Notes: generated by a model not told the origin, from the sequence alone. A stretch of 22,413 nucleotides of DNA from a virus (IMGVR_UViG_3300035698_001143:1-22413), one strand, 5' to 3'; numbered from the stretch's first letter, positions 14,401-21,995 are shown. A program made the numbers and translations.

Positions 14401-17400
14401 GTGGCCCAAAAAGACGAACTGCCGGACGATTATATCCCGGTCTTCTCCAAGCCTACGCACCTCGCGCCCGTGCCCAAGGGTGTGCTGACGGACGACTATG
14501 CTCCGAGCATCGTTGTGCCGGACGCCACCACTCGCAACCCGGTTGAACGCTGGCTGACCGATCCGGTCCAGCACGGCGCGATTGAGCTGGCCAAGCAGGC
14601 CGACACGCTCCGCATGATTAGCGGCGGCATGACGGCGCAGGACTACGCGAAGTCCGTCTTTGAGAAAGACTTTCAGCAGCGGCAGTTCCCCCGCCACCCG
14701 GACGAACAGGCTGGACTTGATGCAGTCGGCAACGCCGAAGGCTGGGGTCAGGTTTGGGAAGCCGCGTCCCGCCCCGGGCTGTGGGCGCACTTGGCCGCGC
14801 AGAGCCTGCCGCAGTCGGCCCCGGCCATTGTCGGCGGCGTCGGCGGCGGCCTTCTGGCGGGACCCGTCGGCGCGGCCACCGGCGCAGCCGCCGGTAGCTT
14901 CGTGACCGAGTTCGCGGCGAGCCTCTTGGACGCCGTGAAGGCGGCGGGCGGCGAAGCCGCAGAGACCGAAGAAGGACTGGCGGCGGCGCTCAGCGACCCC
15001 GAAGTCTTCGCCACGGCCAAAGAGTTCGCGATCAAGCGCGGCGTCCCGATCGCGGCGTTCGACGCCCTCTCGTTCGGGCTTGTCGGCAAGCTCGCTGGAC
15101 CCGTGTCCCGGACGGTCGGCGGCACCGGCGGCAAGGTCGCTGGCGGCGCAACCGAACTGGCGGCGCAGGCCGCCATGGGCACGGCGGGCGAAGTCGCCGG
15201 GCAGCTGGTGTCCGAAGGCGAGGTCAGCCGTCCCGGCGAGGCGGCGCTTGAAGGCTTCGCAGAAGTTCCCGGCATGATTACGGAGCTGCCAGCGGCGGCG
15301 CTCTCGCGTATCCGCGACGGCAAGAAGGCCCCAGCAGAGGCGGGCGGCCCGGCGCTGCCCGACGACTACGCCCCGGTCGCGGCCCCCCTCGTGGACGAAA
15401 GCAAGATCGCAGAAGCGCCGACCCCGCAGTGGGGCGACGACTACGCCCCCCTGGGCGCGACCCAGCCCCAGCAGGTCGCGGCGCAGAGCGTGGACCCCGG
15501 CGTCGTCACGGCGCAGGGCGACCCGAACCTCCAGATTGAAACCCAGCCGATCCAGCCCGGGGAATATTCCTCGGGGGGTAATCTCCCGGCGCAGGCTCCG
15601 CAGGTCCAGCCGGTCCAGGTCCAGCAGCCCGGCGCTGAGCCCGCGCAGGTCCAGCAAGCATCCGCACAAGTCGCACAGCCGACCGCACAAGTCGCACAGG
15701 CTCCCGCACAAGTCGCACAAGCGCCGAAGGCCCCGGACGGCAAGGTCCGGGGCAAGGTTGTGTGGCGCTGGCGCTCCGGCGGGCCGATCACCGAGACGAG
15801 CCCTCGGAGCTTCCCGCAGGTCTCCGTCACGCTCCCCGGCAGCAAGCCGGGCGACGCGCCGACCCTCGTGGGCATGGACACGCTTGAGCAGAACGGCAAG
15901 CCGGTCCGCAACGCCAAGGCGCTCACGCCCGGGCAGCAAGTCACCGTTGCGTCCAACGGCCCGCTCAAGGGCCGCATCGTGACCGTCAACGAAGTGTGGG
16001 CACCCGCGCCCGCACCGCGCACGAAGCAGCCGGGCACTCCCCGCTCGACCAACGTTGCCTTCCAGATCGACGGCGCGCCCGATGGCGCGTACCGCATGGC
16101 GTCGCTCCGCTCCGTCAAGCGCGTCAGCGCGCAGCCTGAGACCGCCCCGGCTCCCGTCAGCCCCCAGCCTGTCAAGGGTACGGAAATCGAGGGGGGAAAT
16201 CCCGGCGTTTCTCCCACCCCCCAGCCGCGCACCATGCGCGCGGTCCGGGCGAACCCCAACGTCCACAGCGACAAGGGCTACCAAGAAGCCAGCATGCCCG
16301 ATGGCCGCAAGGTCGCGTTCTGGAAGAACGAAGGCCAAGGTGGCACCAGCGGGCTTGGCGAGTGGTCCATCGGTGTGCTGGACGCGGACGGCAAAGAGCT
16401 GTCTGTCTCGCCGAGCCTCATGTCCAACTGGGGCCGCGATGACGCCACCGGGGCGTACACGCTGGCGCAGCTCAAAGAGAGCTTCGAGGCGGGCGACTAC
16501 GACAACCGCATCAACCGGCTCTTTGAGCTGGCCGAGCAGACCAAGCAGGAACAGAAGGCCAAGAAGAAGGCCGCCAAGAAGACTGCCAAGAAGACTGCCA
16601 AGAAAGCCGAACGCCTCGCCGAACAGACGAGCGAGCCCGTGGGCGTGGACGTGGACGACGAGGCTGATGCAGACGTTGACGCCGAGATTGCCGCAGAAGA
16701 CGACGCGGAGTTTCTGCCCGGCGCGCGCAAGCCGCCGGGCACCCTCACGCCCAAGACCATGGACGTGTCGTTCACCAACCACGCCTCGGTCAACGAGGAA
16801 GCGTGGCGCGTCGCCGGGCTGACGCCGGACGAGGGCACGTTGCTCCCGCCGGAGAAGAAGCTCAGCACCTTGAAGCGGCTCATGCTGGACGTGTTCGGCT
16901 TCCGGTCCGTGGACCTCGGGGACAAAGGCAAATCCATCCCGGTGAACGAGGGCGTCAATCAGATGCTCGACGCCTACCGGAACGTCCGGTTCATGATGCA
17001 CGTCTTGGGCCTGCCGGTCCGGGCCATTGGCCTGAACGGGACGCTCTCGCTCTCGATGGAGCGCAACACCAACCGCTACTTCGGGGCGTACTTCCCCGGT
17101 GAGCGCAAAATCCGCCTGCCCGGGCGGTCCAACTCGTTCGCCCACGAATGGGCGCATGCGCTGGACCACTACCTTGTCGGGCAGCTGGTGAAGCACCCCA
17201 AGCTCCGCAACCGGCTACTGACGCAGGAAATCCGGCAGGGCAGCGTGGACCCCACGCAGTCGCTGGAAGCCGCGTTCGTGAACCTCGTCAACACCATGTT
17301 CTTCGACAAGGCCGCGCAGGCCATGAAGGCGATGGAGCTGACCACGGCTGCCGCCGAGACGACGGCGGCGGGGCAGCCCACGGCCAAGGCGCGCGCAGCG

Positions 17401-20400
17401 CAAGAGCAGCTGGACCGGCTGGAGCAGGGCGCAACCCGCTCCGCCATTCAGCCCACGAAGTTCCGCCAGAACGCGAAAGACTTCGCGCCGGGCAGCAACT
17501 ACTGGACCTCGCCGCACGAAATGCTGGCCCGCGCCTTCGAGGCGTATGTCGCCCACCGCATGAACGCGGCTGGCGCGAAGTCCAGCGCCTTCGTGTCCAA
17601 GGGCGACGAAGCCTACCTGAGCGGCGCCGACGCCCGGCTGGCCATGACGTTCCCCCATGCAGAGGAACGCGAACTGATCTTCCTCGCGCTGGACGACGTG
17701 TTCCACCATTTGCGCAATCAGGCGATCCTCGGACCCGGCGCGGCGGAAGCCAAGCCCGGCGACGCCGACATTCTGGACCCGGCGCACTGGAACAAAATCT
17801 TGCTGGCGGAGGGCGAGCTGGCCTTGCCGAAAGCCGTGGTCCAAGAAGCCAAGCAGGTGTTCAACGCCGCGCGGAACTTTAGCCTGCGCGACACGGTGTC
17901 CGAGCTGGCGGTCAACGCGGGCCTCAACGTCAAGGGTAGCATCCGCGTCGCCATGCGGCGCGGGGCGGACATTGCCCGGGGCGCGGTCTTTTCCGCCCGG
18001 GGGTACATCAACCCCATGATTAAGCGGAACGAGGGCAAGGGCGGCGAATACATGCGGGCCGCGTGGTCCATGTTCAACAAGCAGACCGGTGCGGGCGGTC
18101 AGCAGATGCAGATTTACGAAGACGACCGGGAGCAGGTTTTCTCGAAGTTCGGCAACCAGCTGGACGGCGAGCTAAAGAACAACAAGCTAGTCCGGCGCTC
18201 TGACGAGCAGAACGCCCGGCTGCGCAAGCTGTTGTTCGGCGAGACTGTCACCGGGGCCACGTCCAACGAGAAGGCGCTGGCCGCCTCGATCCGGCGCATG
18301 CTCAACGACACCCACCAGCTGGCCGTCAACGCGGGCATCGAAGTGGGCTTCCTGCGCAACAAGGGCTACCTACCGCGCATCATCAACACGCAGGCGGTCC
18401 AGGAGAACGCGCACGAGTTCAGCGCCAAGGCCGTGGCTGTCTACAAGTTGGTGTTCGATGACACCCACGCGGACGCGACCCCCGGGCAGCTGGTGGCGCT
18501 GGCGCGACAGGTCGCGCAAACCGCCGAGAACCGGGGCATGTTCAACACCGAGCTGGTGGCGCTCAAAGCCGCCCGCCGGGCGCTCAAGAAGGCCGAGCGG
18601 GCCAACGACACCAAGGCAATCGTCGCCGCCAGGAAGCGCGTGGACGTGGCCGGGGAGAACCTGCGCAACGCGATCAAGCCCGTGTGGTCCGAGCAGGCCG
18701 CGCATCAGTGGACCAAGCGCGTCATCGCGGGCGACAGCATGACGTTCGACACCCTCGGGCCGAACGCGGACTTCGCCAAGCACCGGACCCTGCCCCCGCA
18801 GGCGGACGGCATTCTGGCCGAGTTCTACCTGACGGACCCGGTGGACCTCGCCATGCGCTACGCCAACAACGTCTCGAACCGGCAGGCGTACGTGAAGCGC
18901 GCGGGCAACGGCAGCAACGCCAAGCTGTCCGCCGTCCTCGCCCGCAAAGACGTGCGCAACTACCTTGGGAGCAAGTACGACCCCGGCACCCCGGCGGGCC
19001 GCATCGCGATCATCAACGCCCTGACCAATCAGCAGGCCGACAACCGGCTGGAAATGCTGATGCAGGAAGCGCTGGACGCCGGGGCCTACGGCCCGGACAT
19101 TGTGGCGCTGCGCAAGACCATCGACAGCATCGCCGGGCGCGCCCCGCAGACCTCGTGGGAGTTTCTGGATCGCATCGCGGGCTTCCTGCACGGCGTCACG
19201 TATGTGCTGTTGCTGCCCCGCGCGGCGTTCACGGCGCTGGCCGAGCCCGCCACCATGTTGATCCGGACGCGCAGCGTGAAGGCGGCGGCCAAGACGTTCG
19301 CCTTCTACCTCGGGGAAGCGCTCCGCCACACCAAGTCCACGCAGGAACGGGCGGCACTGGCCCGGGCAATCGGCCTCACGACGACGCCCCTGTACGACAT
19401 GGTGCTACAGAACCGCATGTCCGTGGACCCGACCAAAGTCCTCAACGCCGGGGGCCTGATCGCGCGCTTCTTCCAGACCAACGCCCTCGCGCCGATCACG
19501 AACGCGCAGCGCCGGTCCGCCATGGCTGGCGGCTTCTTCTGGATGCAGGACATGGCCCAGCAGTACGGGAAGGTGGACAGGGTAAAGCAGCGGCAGATCG
19601 CGGCTGAGTTCACCGAAATGGGCATCCCGCAGGACGATTTGATGGCGTTCATGGACTGGCTCAAGCAGTCCGGAGGGCGGCTGCCCTCGCTGGACGAGCT
19701 GGACAGCAGGGCCGGGCGGCTCTTTGAGCAGGCGATCTACTCGTTCGTCGGAACCACCATCATGAACCCGCGCCGGGGCGACAAGGCCATGGCCGTGTCC
19801 ACGCCCTACGGCAAGGCGATCTTCGCCCTCACGTCGTTCTCTTACTCGTTCTTCGCCAACGTCCACGCCGCGACCGTCGCCCGCATCAAGCGGGACTACG
19901 ACATTGCGCTGGACGAAGGCGTCGGCGAGAAGACGGCGGCCTTCAACGCGCTCGCCCCCAACCTCGCGTACTTCGCGGCGGGCTTTGCTGCGATCATGCT
20001 GGGGCAGGGGATCACGACCATGGTCCGCGAAGCCCTGTTCAACCGGGAGCAGTGGGAGAAGAAGCGCAAGGACGGCGAGGAAATCGAATGGCTTCTGGCG
20101 CTCACGGCGTCCCGGTCCGGTATCTACGGACCGCTGGACGTGGTGAACAACATGATGACCGGGCTCCGCTACGAGCGTGACATTGCGAACAGCTTTGTCA
20201 GCCCGGGCGGTAGCTACCTGTTCTCGCAGGGGGCCAACATTCTGCGCGGCTTGGGCGCGACCGACCGCAACTCCGCCAACACCAACAGCGCCGAACGCGA
20301 AATGATGAAGTCGATCTACCGGCTCACCGCGGCCCCGGCGGCCACCACGTTCCTCTCCGCGCTGGACAGCTTTGGCCCCGTCGGCTGGGGCGTCAAATAC

Positions 20401-20553
20401 TTCGGGCTCACCGGGGCGACCTCGAACACAGCGGCGTCGTGGTTCGCGGACGTGACCGTTGGACCTCAGACCCGGCTCAAGAAGGGCGACCCCGGCTACG
20501 TGCCCAGCGCCGCGTCCAGCAAAACGAAGGAAAATCCGTGGGCGGGCCGGTAG
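14401..20553 (+). CDS. Giant putative ejection protein with zincin (LPD1-like) domain
   Basis: The 2050-residue protein starts at GTG 14401 with AGGAG at 14387-14391. Parts in order: four DDYxP motifs (residues 9-13, 31-35, 321-325, 346-350); a Gly/Ala-rich, membrane-active-looking region (about 138-171); Gln/Ala heptapeptide repeats (421-441); strand-rich segments (about 450-700); a Lys-rich helix (about 719-742); a metallopeptidase-like region with HEWAHALDHY at 915-924, whose HExxH would bind zinc, and E1040 or E1047 as possible third ligands, matching the large polyvalent-protein-associated LPD1 type; then long helical regions with hydrophobic segments at about 1596-1622 and 1856-1876. 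Size and last place in the core cluster fit a T7 gp16-like internal protein that forms the DNA-ejection channel. I see no lytic transglycosylase motif. Confidence 0.82.
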   Translation: MAQKDELPDDYIPVFSKPTHLAPVPKGVLTDDYAPSIVVPDATTRNPVERWLTDPVQHGAIELAKQADTLRMISGGMTAQDYAKSVFEKDFQQRQFPRHPDEQAGLDAVGNAEGWGQVWEAASRPGLWAHLAAQSLPQSAPAIVGGVGGGLLAGPVGAATGAAAGSFVTEFAASLLDAVKAAGGEAAETEEGLAAALSDPEVFATAKEFAIKRGVPIAAFDALSFGLVGKLAGPVSRTVGGTGGKVAGGATELAAQAAMGTAGEVAGQLVSEGEVSRPGEAALEGFAEVPGMITELPAAALSRIRDGKKAPAEAGGPALPDDYAPVAAPLVDESKIAEAPTPQWGDDYAPLGATQPQQVAAQSVDPGVVTAQGDPNLQIETQPIQPGEYSSGGNLPAQAPQVQPVQVQQPGAEPAQVQQASAQVAQPTAQVAQAPAQVAQAPKAPDGKVRGKVVWRWRSGGPITETSPRSFPQVSVTLPGSKPGDAPTLVGMDTLEQNGKPVRNAKALTPGQQVTVASNGPLKGRIVTVNEVWAPAPAPRTKQPGTPRSTNVAFQIDGAPDGAYRMASLRSVKRVSAQPETAPAPVSPQPVKGTEIEGGNPGVSPTPQPRTMRAVRANPNVHSDKGYQEASMPDGRKVAFWKNEGQGGTSGLGEWSIGVLDADGKELSVSPSLMSNWGRDDATGAYTLAQLKESFEAGDYDNRINRLFELAEQTKQEQKAKKKAAKKTAKKTAKKAERLAEQTSEPVGVDVDDEADADVDAEIAAEDDAEFLPGARKPPGTLTPKTMDVSFTNHASVNEEAWRVAGLTPDEGTLLPPEKKLSTLKRLMLDVFGFRSVDLGDKGKSIPVNEGVNQMLDAYRNVRFMMHVLGLPVRAIGLNGTLSLSMERNTNRYFGAYFPGERKIRLPGRSNSFAHEWAHALDHYLVGQLVKHPKLRNRLLTQEIRQGSVDPTQSLEAAFVNLVNTMFFDKAAQAMKAMELTTAAAETTAAGQPTAKARAAQEQLDRLEQGATRSAIQPTKFRQNAKDFAPGSNYWTSPHEMLARAFEAYVAHRMNAAGAKSSAFVSKGDEAYLSGADARLAMTFPHAEERELIFLALDDVFHHLRNQAILGPGAAEAKPGDADILDPAHWNKILLAEGELALPKAVVQEAKQVFNAARNFSLRDTVSELAVNAGLNVKGSIRVAMRRGADIARGAVFSARGYINPMIKRNEGKGGEYMRAAWSMFNKQTGAGGQQMQIYEDDREQVFSKFGNQLDGELKNNKLVRRSDEQNARLRKLLFGETVTGATSNEKALAASIRRMLNDTHQLAVNAGIEVGFLRNKGYLPRIINTQAVQENAHEFSAKAVAVYKLVFDDTHADATPGQLVALARQVAQTAENRGMFNTELVALKAARRALKKAERANDTKAIVAARKRVDVAGENLRNAIKPVWSEQAAHQWTKRVIAGDSMTFDTLGPNADFAKHRTLPPQADGILAEFYLTDPVDLAMRYANNVSNRQAYVKRAGNGSNAKLSAVLARKDVRNYLGSKYDPGTPAGRIAIINALTNQQADNRLEMLMQEALDAGAYGPDIVALRKTIDSIAGRAPQTSWEFLDRIAGFLHGVTYVLLLPRAAFTALAEPATMLIRTRSVKAAAKTFAFYLGEALRHTKSTQERAALARAIGLTTTPLYDMVLQNRMSVDPTKVLNAGGLIARFFQTNALAPITNAQRRSAMAGGFFWMQDMAQQYGKVDRVKQRQIAAEFTEMGIPQDDLMAFMDWLKQSGGRLPSLDELDSRAGRLFEQAIYSFVGTTIMNPRRGDKAMAVSTPYGKAIFALTSFSYSFFANVHAATVARIKRDYDIALDEGVGEKTAAFNALAPNLAYFAAGFAAIMLGQGITTMVREALFNREQWEKKRKDGEEIEWLLALTASRSGIYGPLDVVNNMMTGLRYERDIANSFVSPGGSYLFSQGANILRGLGATDRNSANTNSAEREMMKSIYRLTAAPAATTFLSALDSFGPVGWGVKYFGLTGATSNTAASWFADVTVGPQTRLKKGDPGYVPSAASSKTKENPWAGR
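15662..15719 (+). repeat. 21-bp tandem repeat coding Gln/Ala heptapeptides
   Basis: CCGCACAAGTCGCACA starts at 15662, 15683 and 15704, an exact 21-bp period. In frame it gives SAQVAQP, TAQVAQA and PAQVAQA in the giant virion protein. It lies in a Pro/Gln-rich linker. Confidence 0.9.
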
Positions 20554-20602
20554 GCCCGTCTGCTTCGTCTGCTTCGTCTTTTCGGTTGAGCGACCCAACC
20601 GA
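20543..20602 (+). promoter_or_regulatory. Two hairpins and a 9-bp direct repeat after the giant gene
   Basis: CGGGCC (20543-20548) and GGCCCG (20553-20558) pair across the stop codon. Next come two copies of CGTCTGCTT and a short T-run (TCTTTTC, 20576-20582). A second hairpin TCGGTTG (20582-20588)/CAACCGA (20596-20602) follows. The first hairpin with its distant pyrimidine tract could be a weak terminator. Together they probably separate the internal-protein genes from the next structural gene. Confidence 0.4.
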
Positions 20603-20660
20603 CGCGGGGTACTCTCCCGGCGCGACGCACTCGACAAACTGAACCCATGGGAAACAGAAC

Positions 20661-21551
20661 ATGACCAAGAAGACTTTTGACGTGGTGGAGGGCGTACTCG
20701 CCACCTCCGTGGCGGACGCCGCGACCTTCACCGTTGGCTACCCTGCCGGACGCGGCCCCAACGACTATATCTCTGGACGTGACCACATCGTCGCAACCAG
20801 CAATTACGGCGAGCTGAAAGCGCTGGACGGCGTTATCTCCGTCGCCTTTGGCGCGTCCCTCGTGACCATCACCAACAACACGGGCCGGGCCCTCGCGGCG
20901 GGCACCCGCATCTTCGTGCAGCTGGACCGCTTTGGCTTCGACGGCTCCGGCGAAGCCCGCCTTGCCGATCCGATCAGCATGACGGCGCTGTCCACGGTCC
21001 GCGTCAACCTCGGTGCGCCCATCACGGCGGACCCCAACGGCGTCTGCGAGACCCAAGCCGTCACGGACGACGCCCTCCTTAACGGCGCTCTGGCCGCTGA
21101 CGGCGTGGCCACCTTCGACGTGCCGCGCAACGTGGTGGCCGCGTGGACCACGGCGGCGGTCCTCACCGTGACCGGCACCGACGCCTACGGCAACGTCGTC
21201 GTGGAAAGCTCCGCATCCGGTACGGCTCTCACGGGCAAGAAAGCCTTCAAGACGATCACGGCGGTGGCGTTCTCCACGGCTGTGACCGGCGCGACGGTCG
21301 GCACGGGCGACGTTCTCGGGCTCCCGGCGTTCCTGCCCGGCAAAGCCTACGTCACCCGGGAGCTGGAAGACGGCAACGCCGCCGCCGCCGGAACCGTGGT
21401 GGCGGGCGTTGACGCCGTGGCTACGGCCGCGACCGGCGACGTTCGGGGCACCTACGACCCCAACTCCGCCTGCAACGGGACGAAGGCTTTCGCGCTGATT
21501 GCCACGCTGGCCGATCAGCAGTACGCCGGGCGACCTCAGTACGCGGGCTAG
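20661..21551 (+). CDS. Putative virion structural (decoration-like) protein
   Basis: The 296-residue protein starts at ATG 20661 with GGGA at 20649-20652. It is strand-rich and Ala/Gly/Thr/Val-rich with few charged residues. The N-terminus is KKTFDVVEGVLATSVADAATF followed by VGYPAGR; the middle has VTITNNTGRALAAGTRIFVQLDR, an Ig-like or beta-sandwich pattern. I recognise no named family. The start resembles uncharacterised structural proteins from short-tailed marine phages. In T7 the fibre gene occupies this place, but no fibre-like triple-helix repeats are seen. A head-decoration or surface protein is the best guess. A strong terminator lies 30 bp downstream, so it ends the rightward late unit. 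Confidence 0.68.
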   Translation: MTKKTFDVVEGVLATSVADAATFTVGYPAGRGPNDYISGRDHIVATSNYGELKALDGVISVAFGASLVTITNNTGRALAAGTRIFVQLDRFGFDGSGEARLADPISMTALSTVRVNLGAPITADPNGVCETQAVTDDALLNGALAADGVATFDVPRNVVAAWTTAAVLTVTGTDAYGNVVVESSASGTALTGKKAFKTITAVAFSTAVTGATVGTGDVLGLPAFLPGKAYVTRELEDGNAAAAGTVVAGVDAVATAATGDVRGTYDPNSACNGTKAFALIATLADQQYAGRPQYAG

Positions 21552-21582
21552 TCTCGCGGGGCTAGGTCCAGCCCACGTCCAG

Positions 21583-21612
21583 AACCCCCGGCATCCTGTG
21601 CCGGGGGTTTTA
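21583..21612 (+). terminator. Rho-independent terminator ending the rightward unit
   Basis: AACCCCCGGCA (21583-21593) and TGCCGGGGGTT (21599-21609) form an 11-bp perfect stem with loop TCCTG, followed by TTTTATT. This is a strong terminator for the structural operon. Confidence 0.93.
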
Positions 21613-21624
21613 TTCTGCCGGGAT

Positions 21625-21643
21625 TATGCCGGACTTCGGCAGA
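21625..21643. promoter_or_regulatory. Palindromic site 1, TCTGCCG-N5-CGGCAGA family
   Basis: The 19-bp site has right arm CGGCAGA and left arm TATGCCG (one mismatch), centred at 21634, so it is the least perfect of three related sites. It is followed by AAAT as is site 2. A further TTCTGCCG at 21613-21620 adds a half-site directly upstream. Confidence 0.6.
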
Positions 21644-21703
21644 AATACAAATTCGTCGGCGGTCGGCCAACTTGGAAAAGCACATATATTTCTAGGGGTT
21701 ATC

Positions 21704-21750
21704 TGGTGCTGCCGGTCAGGATTGAACTGACGGCCTCTCCCTTACCAAGG
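21704..21750 (-). other. 3' half of tRNA-Thr(GGT), candidate phage attachment site (attP)
   Basis: Read on the minus strand, the block gives the tRNA 3' half: anticodon loop TTGGTAA (21742-21748; anticodon GGT), 3' anticodon stem GGGAG, variable loop AGGCC, a perfect 5-bp T-arm GTCAG-TTCAATC-CTGAC (21715-21731), acceptor strand CGGCAGC, discriminator A and CCA (21704-21706). The 5' half does not follow. The anticodon stem is broken after two pairs at 21749-21750, no D-arm forms, and the only 5' acceptor candidate (21771-21777) mispairs at two of seven positions. Phage attP sites commonly carry exactly this part of a tRNA gene so that integration restores the host tRNA. The flank is locally AT-rich (21644-21700). 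No integrase lies in the window. Confidence 0.65.
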
Positions 21751-21775
21751 CAAGTGTATGTCAGTTTGTGGGTCA

Positions 21776-21787
21776 GCAGACACAGGG
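21776..21787 (+). repeat. Direct repeat GCAGACACAGGG, copy 1
   Basis: An exact 12-bp direct repeat with copy 2 at 21904-21915. Copy 1 is 26 bp from the tRNA-like block, copy 2 beyond the palindromes. Such spaced repeats can be integrase arm sites. Confidence 0.6.
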
Positions 21788-21844
21788 GTTTCCAGGATTT
21801 CTGGACGTGTGGACCCGTTTTTGTTGGCCACAAGTAGACAAAAA

Positions 21845-21863
21845 TCTGCCGAATTTCGGCAGA
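21845..21863. promoter_or_regulatory. Palindromic site 2, perfect 19-bp inverted repeat
   Basis: TCTGCCGAATTTCGGCAGA is perfectly self-complementary around the central T at 21854. It is one of three related sites in this non-coding interval. Likely a binding site for a dimeric DNA-binding protein. Confidence 0.75.
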
Positions 21864-21873
21864 AATTCCAAAA

Positions 21874-21892
21874 TCTGCCGAAGTCCGGCAGA
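21874..21892. promoter_or_regulatory. Palindromic site 3, TCTGCCG-N5-CGGCAGA family
   Basis: TCTGCCGAAGTCCGGCAGA has perfect 7-bp arms and lies 29 bp centre-to-centre from site 2, close to three helical turns. A single half-site CCGGCAGA follows at 21901-21908. Confidence 0.75.
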
Positions 21893-21903
21893 AAGACAAA
21901 CCG

Positions 21904-21915
21904 GCAGACACAGGG
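21904..21915 (+). repeat. Direct repeat GCAGACACAGGG, copy 2
   Basis: Exact second copy of the 12-bp repeat at 21776-21787. It overlaps the extra half-site that follows palindromic site 3. Confidence 0.6.
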
Positions 21916-21918
21916 CGC

Positions 21919-21953
21919 AAAAAAGCCCCCGGGGCGTCATTTTACCCGGGGGC
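21919..21953 (-). terminator. Rho-independent terminator for the leftward operon
   Basis: On the minus strand GCCCCCGGG and CCCGGGGGC (21953-21945 and 21933-21925) pair over 9 bp around an 11-nt loop and are followed by six T (21924-21919). It lies 43 bp after the end of the helix-turn-helix frame, which supports real leftward transcription. Confidence 0.88.
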
Positions 21954-21995
21954 CAAGTGCCGCGTCCGCTTGCGCGGGGGGCTCGCGGTTTCGTG

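Larger units (their letters stand above)
21552..21995. other. Non-coding interval between opposing operons
   Basis: About 440 bp without a credible gene. In order it holds a rightward terminator, palindromic site 1, an AT-rich stretch (about 21644-21700), the tRNA-Thr fragment, direct repeat 1, palindromic sites 2 and 3, direct repeat 2, and the leftward terminator. Open frames here do not match any family and overlap the structured elements. Confidence 0.75.

Noticed and set aside
13042-17196. A 1384-codon open frame on the minus strand
   Set aside because: It runs antisense across the linker protein, the poly-Gly protein and the giant protein. Long open antisense frames are expected at this GC content and codon phase. 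The product is Arg/His/Gly-rich without domains, and the + strand frames have ribosome sites, tight packing and recognisable motifs.
14401-20553. A lytic transglycosylase domain in the giant protein, by analogy with T7 gp16
   Set aside because: I looked for the N-terminal catalytic Glu-Ser and GLMQ-type motifs of this family and saw none.
20661-21551. Tail fibre or tailspike
   Set aside because: No collagen-like or triple-helix repeats, no recognisable N-terminal tail-binding domain and modest length; a decoration-like structural protein fits better, though fibre is not excluded.
21704-21777. A complete, functional tRNA-Thr
   Set aside because: The 5' acceptor candidate mispairs at two positions, no D-stem or D-loop GG exists, and the anticodon stem has a G-G clash. 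Only the 3' half is tRNA-like.
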